DNA of 64,000 nucleotides from DASRIA01 sp963816975 (lineage in GTDB: Bacteria; Actinomycetota; Thermoleophilia; Solirubrobacterales; JBBDJG01), in assembly GCA_963816975.1 (NCBI GenBank), contig CAWFMD010000006.1, positions 372,001-436,000 on the forward strand. The letters are read 5' to 3'. Of this stretch, positions 50,138 to 58,797 are shown piece after piece. Each line of letters opens with the position of its first letter. Position 1 is the first letter of the stretch. The notes beneath the pieces are model-generated. The model was given only the letters and a program-made list of their open reading frames with translations. It was not told where the DNA came from and did no database searches. The translations under genes were made by a program, and so were the position numbers.

Positions 50138-51619
50138 ATGTCGACCCTGCGCGGACTGCCGGCGGGAGTCCTGGGGCGCCGGCCGCTGCGCTCGCCCGGC
50201 GCCACGGACCTGCCCGACTGGGCGTGGTACGCCGTCTTGGTCGGGCTCGCCGTCCTGATCGGCGTCGTCGCCGGGATCAACCCCAAGTACGCGATCACGG
50301 GCGCGTTCGGACTGGCCTTCGTGATGTTGGTCCTGGTGGACATCACCTTCGGCCTGTGCGCGTTCACGTTCCTGTCGTTCCTGGAGCTGCTGCTCGTCAG
50401 CCAGGATCGCTCGTTCAGCTTCCTGAAGGTTGCCGGGTTCCTGCTGCTGCTCTCGTGGGTGGCCTCGATCTCCACCTCGCGCGAGCACGACAAGAGCTTC
50501 ATCGCGTCGCACCCGCAGTTCACCTTCGTGCTGATCGCCTTCCTCTCCTGGGCCACGCTCAGCGCCTACTGGGCAGAGGCGCCGGGACGCGCGTACGACA
50601 CCTCCTGGCGATACCTGCAGAACATGATCCTGTTCCTGATCGTGTACACGGCAATCCGCAACCGGACCCACGTCAAGCAGCTGTGCTGGTCGTGGGTGGC
50701 GGGGGCCACGTTCGCGACGGTGCCTGCGATCCTGAACCCACCGCAGTCCGACGGGGACCTCACGACCCGCATCTCCGGCACGATCGGGGACCCGAACGAG
50801 CTGGCCGCGCTGCTGGTGGCCGGCACGGCGTTCGCGATCGCGCTCAGCGTGGTGTCCAAGGACAAGCCGCTTGCGCGAGTCGCGGCGATCGGCGCGGCCA
50901 CGCTGTTCCTGTTCGGGATCTTCTACACGGTTTCCCGCGGCGGACTGGTCGCGCTGGCGATCGCGATCGTGGCGGCGTGCCTGATGTCCGGGCGCTACCG
51001 CGTGCAGGCCACGCTGGTAGGAGTGGTGACCGCGCTGTTCGTGGTGGTGTACTTCTCGTCGATCGCGGGCGTGGACCAGCGTGACCGGGTGACCCAGCTG
51101 AAGGGAGGTAGCGGGCGCAGCGACATCTGGAGGGTCGGATGGCGCATGGTCGAGGACAAGCCGGTGATCGGCGTCGGCTCGGGCAACTTCAACGTCTCCT
51201 CGATCCACTACCTGCTCGTCAAACCGGGGGCGATCGAGCGCGACGAGTTCATCGTCGACACCCCCAAGGTCGCGCACAACTCGTACCTCCAGATATTGGC
51301 CGAGCTGGGCATCGTGGGGCTGACCATGTTCTTGCTGATCATCGGGTTCGCGCTCCGGTGCGCGCTGAAGGCGGCGCGCTGGTTCGGTCGTGCGGGCGAC
51401 AGCCAGATGGAGATCGTGGCGCGCGCGATGGTGGTCGCGCTGGTCGGGATCCTGGCCGCCGACTTCTTCCTCACCGAGCAATACGGAAAACAGCTCTGGC
51501 TGCTGCTGGGTCTGGGTCCCGCGCTGCTGGGCGTCGCCCGCCGGACCTATCCGGGCGTCGAGACCAGTCCCGAAGACCACCGGCCGAAGCTGCGCCCCGT
51601 GCCGCTGCGCGCGCTCTAG
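50138..51619 (+). CDS. O-antigen ligase/polymerase-like membrane protein (Wzy/WaaL family)
   Basis: 493 residues, about 11-12 membrane helices with a large extracytoplasmic loop. The Wzy_C signature region is visible: SGRSDIWRVGWRMVEDKPVIGVGSGNF (in parts) followed by KVAHNSYLQILAELGIVGL, with the conserved His. An Arg-containing loop lies near GDPNELAALLV. These enzymes polymerise or ligate lipid-linked repeat units outside the membrane. It lies right after the Wzz-kinase gene, as in other Wzy-dependent pathways. The C-terminal tail is Pro/Arg-rich and probably cytoplasmic. Confidence 0.88.
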   Translation: MSTLRGLPAGVLGRRPLRSPGATDLPDWAWYAVLVGLAVLIGVVAGINPKYAITGAFGLAFVMLVLVDITFGLCAFTFLSFLELLLVSQDRSFSFLKVAGFLLLLSWVASISTSREHDKSFIASHPQFTFVLIAFLSWATLSAYWAEAPGRAYDTSWRYLQNMILFLIVYTAIRNRTHVKQLCWSWVAGATFATVPAILNPPQSDGDLTTRISGTIGDPNELAALLVAGTAFAIALSVVSKDKPLARVAAIGAATLFLFGIFYTVSRGGLVALAIAIVAACLMSGRYRVQATLVGVVTALFVVVYFSSIAGVDQRDRVTQLKGGSGRSDIWRVGWRMVEDKPVIGVGSGNFNVSSIHYLLVKPGAIERDEFIVDTPKVAHNSYLQILAELGIVGLTMFLLIIGFALRCALKAARWFGRAGDSQMEIVARAMVVALVGILAADFFLTEQYGKQLWLLLGLGPALLGVARRTYPGVETSPEDHRPKLRPVPLRAL

Positions 51620-51631
51620 GGAGCGGGGCGG

Positions 51632-51790
51632 ATGGGGATCCTCACGCGGCTGATCACGGCGCTCAACGCGGCGGGCAGGCCCGGGCGCGAGCTGGGCGTG
51701 CGGCTCGACATGCTGCGCTCCACCGGCGTGCGCTACGCGCTGCAGCGCCGCCGCGAGGAAGAGCGCCTGACCGCGCTTGGCCGCGGACCC
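51632..51790 (+). pseudogene. 5' fragment of the ATP-grasp gene, out of frame
   Basis: ATG at 51632, 10 bases after the polymerase stop, behind a GGAGCGGGG ribosome-like site. It encodes ~53 residues (MGILTRLITALNAAGR ... RLDMLRSTGVRYALQRRREEERLTALGRG) that read as a natural N-terminus for the next CDS. A single extra C in GGACCC at 51786-51790 puts the rest in another frame. Confidence 0.65.
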
Positions 51791-52760
51791 GCGCCAATCC
51801 GCGTATCGCCTGATCTGGCAGGAGGCGGCCGACGCGGTGGGCGCCGACCTCTCCGTGCTGAGCGGCGAGTTCTTCGAGCTGCGCGCCAATGGCGCGCGCG
51901 CGCGGGTGTGGCGCCACTGGGTGCCGCTCGACGACGCCGTGACTCTGCGGCTGGCCCTCGACAAGCTGGCTGTCCATGAGCTGCTGAGCGCGGCCGGCCT
52001 ACCGCTGCCCGCGCACCACGAGTTCGACGCGAACCGGCTCGACGGGGCCCTCGACTTCCTCCAGCGAGCGCATTCGCCGTGTGTGGTGAAGCCCACGGGC
52101 GGCGCCTCCGGGTCGGGCACCACGACCGGTGTGCGGACGCCGGAGCAGCTGCTGCGCGCACGCCTGCGCGGCGCCCGGGTGGACCGGCGGCTGCTGATCG
52201 AGCGCCAGGCCGAGGGCGACATGTACCGGTTCCTGTTCTGCGACGGAGAGCTGCTGGATGCCGTCCGCCGCCGCCCGCCGCGCGTGACCGGCGACGGGCG
52301 CAGCACGATCCGTGAGCTGATCGCGGCCGAGAACGCCGCGCGCCTTGACCCCGCGCACCCCGTCTCGATGCCGATCCTGCGGGTCGACCTCGACTGCCTC
52401 TTCTCGCTCGAGGCCGCGGGCCTGTCGCTGCGCTCGGTGCTTGCCGCGGGTCAGACGGTGGCCGTCAAGACGGTCACGAGCCAGAACCGCATCGCCGACA
52501 ACGAGACCGTGCGGGAGCCCGTCGCGCCCGAGTTGGTCGAGGAGGCACGCCTGGCGGCGGCGCAAGTGGGTGTGCGGCTGGCCGGCGTGGACTTAATAAC
52601 CACGGATTTGAGCCGATCACTAAAGGAGTCAGGCGGCGTGATAATCGAGGTCAACGGGACACCGGGGCTTCACTACCATTACCAGGTCGCTGACGCAGAA
52701 AATGCCACCCGCGTAGCGGTCCCCATCCTCCGGAGACTGCTCGAAGAGTCAAGGAGATAA
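51777..52760 (+). CDS. ATP-grasp ligase (cyanophycin-synthetase-like C-terminal type)
   Basis: 327 residues in this frame. ATP-grasp core: LALDKLAVHELLSAAGLP, CVVKPTGGASGSGTT, LLIERQAEGDMYRFLFCDG, TIRELIAAENAARLDP and the metal-binding VIIEVNGTPGLHYHY. The TIREL...N segment is typical of cyanophycin synthetase and RimK-like enzymes that add amino acids to a carboxylate. The true start is probably 51632, separated by a 1-base insertion near 51787; alone, TTG 51777 lacks a ribosome site. It ends 7 bases before the 2OG oxygenase gene, so the two are coupled. Confidence 0.85.
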   Translation: MAADPRQSAYRLIWQEAADAVGADLSVLSGEFFELRANGARARVWRHWVPLDDAVTLRLALDKLAVHELLSAAGLPLPAHHEFDANRLDGALDFLQRAHSPCVVKPTGGASGSGTTTGVRTPEQLLRARLRGARVDRRLLIERQAEGDMYRFLFCDGELLDAVRRRPPRVTGDGRSTIRELIAAENAARLDPAHPVSMPILRVDLDCLFSLEAAGLSLRSVLAAGQTVAVKTVTSQNRIADNETVREPVAPELVEEARLAAAQVGVRLAGVDLITTDLSRSLKESGGVIIEVNGTPGLHYHYQVADAENATRVAVPILRRLLEESRR

Positions 52761-52767
52761 CTCGAGC

Positions 52768-53745
52768 ATGAAGGTTTTTGACTTCGATCCCGCCGAGTAC
52801 AGCGATCACTACGCCAAGCACGGCTGGGTCCACATCAAGCACGGGCAGCACCCCGACTTCCTGGCTGCCCTGAAGAATTTCATCGACGACGAGTTCGGCG
52901 CCAACAAGGTCGAGGGCGCGACGATCGGCGGCAACAAGCAGCAGGCGCTTTACGACTTCCCCGCGGAGACCGATTTCCCGGGCGAGCTGTTCGACTCGGT
53001 GGCCGCCGTCTGCGGCCTCAACCGGGAGACCATGACCCTGTCCGAGCGCCACATCAAGGCCTACGACGACGACGTGCCCGCCGAGCCGGCGCCGCACAAG
53101 GACCGGTTCGCGTCGCAGGTGTCGATGGGGCTCTCGATCACGATCCCCGAGGGCTCGTACCTCGTCCTGTACCCCTGGACCGACCGGGGCCGCACGCCGT
53201 TCAACATCTCCACCCACATGCGCAAGGAGCTGCCGCTCGAGGAGCGCCCCGAGAACATCGTGAAGGGCGCCGAGCGCGTCGAGATCCACGACTCCGACGG
53301 CGACGTCGTGATGTTCGAGGGATCGGCGATCTGGCACGTGCGCCACAACGCGGCCAACGCCCGCAACCTGTACCTGAAGCTGAACGACTTCAACTCGGAC
53401 CCCCTGGGCGAGGACCCCTCGACCGACCGGCGCCGGGAGGAGACGATGAAGCTGGTCCAGCACGGCAACGGCGAGCTGGTCACGGCGAAGCCGGTGCTGG
53501 CGCGGCGATTCGAGTCGGTCACCGAGCAGTTCAGCCGGCTGTGGGACCACACCCGCGTGGCGGAGGTCTGGGACGCCCCTCCCGTGCCGCTCGAGGATGT
53601 GGACCTGAAGGTCCTCCAGCACCTCAACGGCCAGTCCGTCGAGGGCGTCGCCGACAGCCTCAAGGGCGACGGCGTGACCCCCGAGCAGGTGCAGGCCACC
53701 GTCAGGCGCCTGGCCGAGCGCGGCGTGCTCGACCTGATCAACTAA
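52768..53745 (+). CDS. 2OG-Fe(II) oxygenase-like protein with winged-helix-like C-terminus
   Basis: 325 residues. Residues ~1-230 look like a PhyH/2OG oxygenase: HGWVHIKHGQHPDF, PHKDRFASQVSMGLSI with an HxD pair, then IWHVRHNAANARNL with the distal His and Arg. The last ~60 residues (EDVDLKVLQHLNGQSVEGVA...QVQATVRRLAERGVLDL) form a small winged-helix-like module, as in peptide- or substrate-binding tails. Ribosome-like AAGGAGAT lies before ATG (GTCAAGGAG). Directly downstream of the ATP-grasp gene, so both likely modify one product. Substrate unknown. Confidence 0.78.
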   Translation: MKVFDFDPAEYSDHYAKHGWVHIKHGQHPDFLAALKNFIDDEFGANKVEGATIGGNKQQALYDFPAETDFPGELFDSVAAVCGLNRETMTLSERHIKAYDDDVPAEPAPHKDRFASQVSMGLSITIPEGSYLVLYPWTDRGRTPFNISTHMRKELPLEERPENIVKGAERVEIHDSDGDVVMFEGSAIWHVRHNAANARNLYLKLNDFNSDPLGEDPSTDRRREETMKLVQHGNGELVTAKPVLARRFESVTEQFSRLWDHTRVAEVWDAPPVPLEDVDLKVLQHLNGQSVEGVADSLKGDGVTPEQVQATVRRLAERGVLDLIN

Positions 53746-53783
53746 AGAAGAACGGAATCGCTTAGCCGCGAATTCCGGGAGCT

Positions 53784-53809
53784 CCGCGGGTGCGGGCCCG
53801 CACCCGCGG
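53784..53809. repeat. Perfect 26-base palindrome
   Basis: Positions 53784-53796 are the exact reverse complement of 53797-53809 with no loop. It lies 38 bases after the oxygenase stop. It has no T tract, so it is not a standard terminator. It might act as a Rho-type pause, a cruciform or a protein-binding site. Confidence 0.85.
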
Positions 53810-53852
53810 TGGCTGGGTAACGCCAGCGCCGACGGTCAGGCAAACTTCACGC

Positions 53853-54275
53853 TTGGCCGTCAAGCCATCGGGGGGAGGACCGATCTCGATCACCGCCTCA
53901 GCCATCTCGCTGAACGTCGCCGATCCGGCCGCGTCAGCGGACTTCGTCAGGCAGCACTTCGGTTTCCGGGAGGACATGGCCGCCGACGGCTTCGTCTCGC
54001 TGTCACACGAGGACGCCGGGTTCAACCTCATCTACCTGCGCACCGGCCTCGGGAGCTTCCGGCCGGTCACGATGCGCGACCGCCACGCGGACGGGCTGCT
54101 GATCGTCTTTGTCGTCGACGACGTCGACTCCGAGCACGCCCGGCTGCGTGAGGAGGGCGTCGAAATCACCACCCCGCTCCAGACCGAGGAGTGGGGCGAG
54201 CGCTTCTTCCAGGTCACCGACCCCAACGGAGTGGTGATCCAGCTGGTCCAGTGGATGACCGACCCAGGCGCCTAG
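53853..54275 (+). CDS. VOC-family protein
   Basis: About 140 residues. Glyoxalase/bleomycin-resistance fold: ITASAISLNVADPAASADFVRQHFGF in parts, DMAADGFVSLSHEDAGF, then FVVDDVDSEHARLREEGVEI and WGERFFQVTDPNGVVIQLVQW. The C-terminal DPNGVVIQLVQW is highly typical. The start is unclear. TTG 53853 is the nearest normal start, but the best ribosome site (GGGGGAGG) sits 4 bases before an ATC at 53883 that would begin exactly at the domain. Small binding or resistance protein; substrate unknown. Confidence 0.83.
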   Translation: MAVKPSGGGPISITASAISLNVADPAASADFVRQHFGFREDMAADGFVSLSHEDAGFNLIYLRTGLGSFRPVTMRDRHADGLLIVFVVDDVDSEHARLREEGVEITTPLQTEEWGERFFQVTDPNGVVIQLVQWMTDPGA

Positions 54276-54303
54276 GGGCGACTCCGGGTTATCGCCCGAC
54301 GGG

Positions 54304-55569
54304 CTAGGCGCCGTTGTTGTTCAGGCGGCGCTTCGCGCGCGTACGGCCCAACAGGCCGCGCAGCCGGCTGAACACGCGGACCGCGTTGAGCAGCGCCGGT
54401 CGCGTGTCCGACAGGCTGCCGACCGGATAGTGGTGGCGGCGCCCGACGCTGCGGGCCCAGGTCCCGAAAGTCATCTCGCCCTCGCGGCGGTACGCCAGGA
54501 AGGCGCGCAGGTCGCGCAGCGGGTACCACATCGTGAGATCGGTGTCGTAGCCCTCGACCCGCGGCAGCGGGCGGTGCGTGAGCTTGTTGTAGACGAACAG
54601 CGGCAGGTCGGCGCCGGCCGCGCGCAGCAGCCCGGTGGCCGCCGTGAAGCGATGGTTGCACTCGATCAGCTTGAGGCGACCGTCGCGCGCGTCGCGCTTG
54701 AACTCGACGTTCGCGAGACCGCGCACGCCGACGCCCTCGAAGAAGCGCAGCCCCAGCTCGGCGGCCTCCGGATCCCAGTTGGTCGTGTGGAAGCACCCTG
54801 ACCCGAAGTGGATCGGGTACTGGCGCAGCTTGCGTTTGGTGACATGCAGAAGCGGGTTCCCCTCCGCGTCGATGTACGAGTAGTAGGAGAAGAACTGGTC
54901 GTCGGCGCCCGGAATGATCTCGGTGGCGATCATCTCGACGCCGCGGCCGACCGTCTGTGCGAGCGCGCCGCGCATCTCGTCGTCACTCCCGACGACAAAC
55001 GCCTTCATCCCCGGGAAGTGACGCACGAACTCGTGGGAGTGCACCGGCTTCAGCGCGCACGGATACGAGATCCGCTCCAGCGCCGCGGCGATGTCCTCCT
55101 GCCTGCGGACCCGGAAACTGAGCGGCGCCTCGATGCCCAGCTCGGCACACAGGCGATACGTCTCGTGCTTGTCGAGCATCGCCAGCAGCACCTGATCGTT
55201 GGCCTCGAAGGGCACCAGGCCCAGGTCGAGCAGCATGCCGCGGTTGCGCGCGATCAGGTCGAGCCCTTCGTCCTCGCACGGCAGCAGGACGGAGCCCGGA
55301 GGGGCGCTGCGCAGCCACTCGAGCCAGCGCTCCTGCATGCCGGGCTCGCGGCCCAGGCCGACGAACTGCGAGCAGCGCCGGGAGTGGCGGACCGGATCCA
55401 TGTGGCTCCCGAGGGCGTAGACCGGGATGCCGGCGTCGCCCAGGCTGCGCACGACGGGGAGCGCGGTGCCGCCCCCGCCGAGGATCACGGCCGGCGGGCT
55501 GGTCGGGGACAGCAGCCGGTTCCGCTGCGGCCGCGCGCGGCCCACATGCCGGGGTGCAACCTTGGCCAT
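54304..55569 (-). CDS. ATP-grasp superfamily protein (predicted carboligase)
   Basis: 421 residues. Pre-ATP-grasp Rossmann part (AVILGGGGTALPVVRSLGDAGIPVYALG), then ATP-grasp with LDKHETYRLCAELGIEAPL, CALKPVHSHEF, MIATEIIPGADDQFFSYYSYID and FKRDARDGRLKLIECNHRFT for metal. It resembles the ATP-grasp proteins found beside polysaccharide genes, including the one at 19901, and could add an amino acid or acyl group to a sugar. The C-terminus is basic and ends in an Asn run. It is convergent with the VOC gene (28 bases) and lies just downstream of the RraA-like gene. Confidence 0.87.
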   Translation of the reverse strand: MAKVAPRHVGRARPQRNRLLSPTSPPAVILGGGGTALPVVRSLGDAGIPVYALGSHMDPVRHSRRCSQFVGLGREPGMQERWLEWLRSAPPGSVLLPCEDEGLDLIARNRGMLLDLGLVPFEANDQVLLAMLDKHETYRLCAELGIEAPLSFRVRRQEDIAAALERISYPCALKPVHSHEFVRHFPGMKAFVVGSDDEMRGALAQTVGRGVEMIATEIIPGADDQFFSYYSYIDAEGNPLLHVTKRKLRQYPIHFGSGCFHTTNWDPEAAELGLRFFEGVGVRGLANVEFKRDARDGRLKLIECNHRFTAATGLLRAAGADLPLFVYNKLTHRPLPRVEGYDTDLTMWYPLRDLRAFLAYRREGEMTFGTWARSVGRRHHYPVGSLSDTRPALLNAVRVFSRLRGLLGRTRAKRRLNNNGA

Positions 55570-55613
55570 TAGCGATCCATGCCCTCCGCGGTTCCCCGTG
55601 AAACCGCGCGGGG

Positions 55614-56342
55614 CTAGTGCTTTGCGGGCTGGCGCACCTCGACGCCGCTCGCCTCGAGCATCGCGTCGACCCAGTCATTGTTGAAGTCGCCGCGGGCGAC
55701 GGCCGTGACGTAGTCCGACTCCTTCGCGGCCTTCGAGTCGAGCCGCGCGAGCAGCTCGTCCGAGATGTCCCGCGGCACGACCACGACGCCGTTCAGGTCG
55801 GCGACGATCACGTCGCCGGGGTTCACGACGATCCCGCCACAGGAGATCGGATAGCCGATCTCACCGGGGCCGCGATGCAGCGGGCCCTTCGGAGTCACGT
55901 CCCGCGCGAACACGGGGAAGTCGCCCAACCGGCGGATCGCAGGCAGGTCCCGGATCAGGCCGTCCACGATGAACCCGGCGATGCCACGGTGCCGGGCCTT
56001 CGTGCAGACGAGGTCTCCGAGGACCGCGGTCAGCGAGGAGGAGCTGGTGTCCACGACGATCACGTCGCCCGGCTGGGCCACGTCGAGGGCCTTGTGGACC
56101 ATCAGGTTGTCCCCGGGATACACCTTCACCGTGCAGGCCGGGCCCACGAGGCGCAGATCCGGGTCGGTCATGTTCTTGATCTCGGGCTCCATCGCGTAGA
56201 GCCTGTTCATCAGGTCGGAGATGTCCGGCGTCTGATGCCGGCTCAGGCCTGAAACCGTCTCCGGGTCGGGGCGCTCCATCTCGTACCGCAGACGGAACCC
56301 CGGACCGGGGTGCATCTCGGCTGACTGCGGCTTACCAACCAT
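55614..56342 (-). CDS. RraA-family protein (HMG aldolase-like)
   Basis: 242 residues. RraA core with DLMNRLYAMEPEIKNM, LVGPACTVKVYPGDN, VIVVDTSSSSLTAVLGDLVCTKAR, FIVDGLIRDLPAIR (the Arg-Asp pair used for metal and substrate in aldolase members) and VVNPGDVIVADLNGVVVVPRD. Family members are either 4-hydroxy-4-methyl-2-oxoglutarate aldolases or RNase E regulators; keeping Asp and Arg favours an aldolase or decarboxylase. Same strand as the ATP-grasp gene, 44 bases upstream of it. Divergent from the dehydrogenase at 56516. Confidence 0.88.
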   Translation of the reverse strand: MVGKPQSAEMHPGPGFRLRYEMERPDPETVSGLSRHQTPDISDLMNRLYAMEPEIKNMTDPDLRLVGPACTVKVYPGDNLMVHKALDVAQPGDVIVVDTSSSSLTAVLGDLVCTKARHRGIAGFIVDGLIRDLPAIRRLGDFPVFARDVTPKGPLHRGPGEIGYPISCGGIVVNPGDVIVADLNGVVVVPRDISDELLARLDSKAAKESDYVTAVARGDFNNDWVDAMLEASGVEVRQPAKH

Positions 56343-56515
56343 GTCGAAACCTCCGTCGCTTGACGCCTACCCGTCTTACTTCGCCATCGGCACACGAACA
56401 CTTGAGCGCACCGGCACACGAGCGGTCAGATCCGTGCGGCGGCGCCTGCAAATGCCGTCCTTGCGGCCGGCTCAGGGTAGAGGATTCCCCCGTACCGGGC
56501 CGTACCTTGTGACCC

Positions 56516-57595
56516 GTGGGCCACCGCGTGACTTTGATCCCGGGAGACGGCGTGGGGCCCGAGGTCTGCGCTGCTGCCCGAAGCGTGCTCGATGCGGCGG
56601 GCCCGTCCTTCGAGTGGGACCTGCAGGAGCTGGGAGCGGAGTCCTACGCGCGCGAGGGCCCGCCCCTGCTGGAGCGCGCGGTCGCCTCGGTCAGGGAGCG
56701 GGGGCTGGCGCTCAAGGGCCCGACTTCGACTCCCCGCGGAACGGGCTTTCGCTCGATCAACATCGCGCTGCGCAACGAGCTCGATCTGTACGCCGGCATC
56801 CGCCCCTGCAAGCACTACCCGGGGGTGCGCGCGCCCTTCGCCGGCACCGACGTGGTCGTGATCCGCATGAACCACGAGGACCTGTACGCGGGCATCGAAT
56901 ACCGCCACGACGAGGAGGCGGCCGACCAGCTGCGCCGGCTCGTGCGCGACACACGCGGCGTGGAGCTGTCGCCGGAGGCCGGCATCTCGCTGAAGCCGCT
57001 GTCAGCGCCCGCCGCCGCGCGGGTCGCGCGGCGGGCGTTCGAGTACGCGCGGGCGAACGGTCGGCGGCGCGTGACGGCCGTGCACAAGGCGACTGTCATG
57101 CGGTACACGGACGGAGTGTTCCTGGAGGCGTGCCGCGCCGTCGCAGCGGACTACCCCGACGTCGAGTTCGACGACCGGCTGGTCGACAACGTCTGCCACC
57201 AGCTCGTCTCGCATCCCGAGGACTGCGACGTGCTGCTGGCCCCGATCATGTACGGCGACATCGTGTCGGATGTCGCCGCCGGCCTGGTCGGGGGGCTGGG
57301 CATGGCGCCCGGCGCGAACGTCGGCGCCGACGCGGCCGTGTTCGAGGCCGTGCACGGCTCCGCGCCCAAGCACGCCGGACACGACCGCGCGAACCCGTTC
57401 GCGCTGATGCTCTCGGGCGCGATGCTGCTCCGCCACGTCGGGGAGCCCGACGCCGCCGACCGGGTCGAGCGCGCGATCGCAGGCGTGATCGCCGAGGGCA
57501 GCGTGACCTACGACCTGAAACCCTCGCGTGACGACCCCACCGCGGCGCGCACGTCGGAGGTGACCGAGGCGGTCATCGCGCGGCTGCGGCCCTGA
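56516..57595 (+). CDS. NAD-type isocitrate/isopropylmalate dehydrogenase-family enzyme
   Basis: 359 residues. Decarboxylating dehydrogenase fold: LIPGDGVGPEV at the N-terminus, TPRGTGFRSINIALRNELDLY (substrate phosphate/carboxylate segment closest to NAD-isocitrate dehydrogenases), RPCKHYPGV, HKATVMRYTDGVFLE, DRLVDNVCHQL and YGDIVSDVAAGLVGG with metal-binding Asp residues. Isocitrate or homoisocitrate is more likely than isopropylmalate, but this is inference. GTG start. Its end overlaps the convergent GT4 gene by 23 bases. Confidence 0.88.
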   Translation: MGHRVTLIPGDGVGPEVCAAARSVLDAAGPSFEWDLQELGAESYAREGPPLLERAVASVRERGLALKGPTSTPRGTGFRSINIALRNELDLYAGIRPCKHYPGVRAPFAGTDVVVIRMNHEDLYAGIEYRHDEEAADQLRRLVRDTRGVELSPEAGISLKPLSAPAAARVARRAFEYARANGRRRVTAVHKATVMRYTDGVFLEACRAVAADYPDVEFDDRLVDNVCHQLVSHPEDCDVLLAPIMYGDIVSDVAAGLVGGLGMAPGANVGADAAVFEAVHGSAPKHAGHDRANPFALMLSGAMLLRHVGEPDAADRVERAIAGVIAEGSVTYDLKPSRDDPTAARTSEVTEAVIARLRP

Positions 57596-58746
57596 GCCGC
57601 ACGTACAGCTCCTCGAGCCGCCGCACCATCACGTCGATGTCGAACTCGGAGCGGCGGCGTTCCTGTGCCCGGCGGCCCAGCTCGGCGGCGCGCGCCGGGT
57701 CGCGCAGCAGGTCCGCGACCGCCGCAGCGAACGCGGCGGGGTCCTGCCGCTCGACGAGCCGGCCGTGCACGCCGTCGTCGATCAGGTCGGGAACCCCTCC
57801 GACGCGAGTCGCCACGATCGGGCGGGCGGCCTCCATGAACTCCATCACCGACAGCGGGCTGCCCTCGAAGTCCGACGAGCTGACCGCGATGTCGAGTGCG
57901 GCGAGCACATCGGGCACGTCGGTGCGCACTCCCAGGAACAGGACGTGGTCGGTGAGCCCCAGCTCCGCCGTCAGCTCCTCGAGCGCGGCGCGCCGATCTC
58001 CCTCCCCTGCGATCAACACGCGCAGGCGGGGAAACTCGCCGACGAGCATGCCGGTCGCCCGCAGCAGCACGTCGAGCGCCTTCTGCGGGCGCAGCACGCT
58101 GACCGTGCCGATCACGGGCGCGTCCGGCGCGATCCCCAGCTCGGCGCGCACATCCGCGCCCGACGGAGGCGGCGGGGACGGGATGCCGTTGGGCAGGAAG
58201 AGCACGTCCTCGGGGTCGATGCCCTCGACCTCGATCATGCGGCGGCGGTCCTCGCGCGACACGGCGATGAAGGCGGAGGAGCCGCGCGCGATCACCGCAC
58301 GGTCGCGCGAACCGCCGCAGGGGCTGGCCCTCGAACGACCAGGTGTGCTCATGGGCGACGATCACCGGAACCCGCGCCATGCGCCCGATCACCGTGCCCC
58401 ACAGGTTGGAGCCGAACTTGTGCGTGTGGAGCACGTCGATGCGCTCGCGGCGCAGCAGCTGGTAGAGCGGCCGCCAGGCCCACACCTGGCGGGCCGAGGT
58501 GCGCTTCAGCCCCAGCACGCGCACGCCGGCGGCGCTCAGGTCCTCCAGCGCATTCGCCACGTGCTGCTTCGAGATCGCCACGTCGAAGCGCCGGCTCGCG
58601 CACAGCGTGCGGTCGAAGCGCTCGGGGTCGAGGCGCGCGGTGGTCTGGATCGCGAGGCGCTCGGCGCCGCCGGTTCCGAGGCGGTCGACCAAGGTCACCA
58701 CCCGCAGCTTCTTGTCACGCCCGCCGTCGGCGCCTTGGGTGGCCAT
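57573..58746 (-). pseudogene. GT4 glycosyltransferase, frameshifted
   Basis: The N-terminal part (58746 to ~58310) has VVTLVDRLGTGGAERLAIQ, VDVLHTHKFGSNLWG and VIVAHEHTWSFEGQPLRRF, the donor-side GT-B start. The other frame (~58305 to 57573) continues SRDRAVIARGSSAFIAVS, GTVSVLRPQKALDVLL, FLGVRTDVPDVLAALD and the GT4 signature SSDFEGSPLSVMEFMEA. Together ~390 residues, a full GT4. The break is in the CG run at 58303-58310, where two missing bases would restore the frame. Either a sequencing error or a recent mutation. It would add a hexose in the polysaccharide pathway. Confidence 0.82.
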
Positions 58747-58797
58747 GCGCTCAATATCATGCCCCAGCCCCCGGCGGCCGATCATTCCCTTACCGCG

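Noticed and set aside
48299..52306. A 1335-codon open frame on the minus strand opposite the kinase and polymerase genes
   Set aside because: No recognisable motifs, His/Arg/Gln-rich shadow protein; the opposite strand encodes well-defined Wzz-kinase and Wzy-like proteins.
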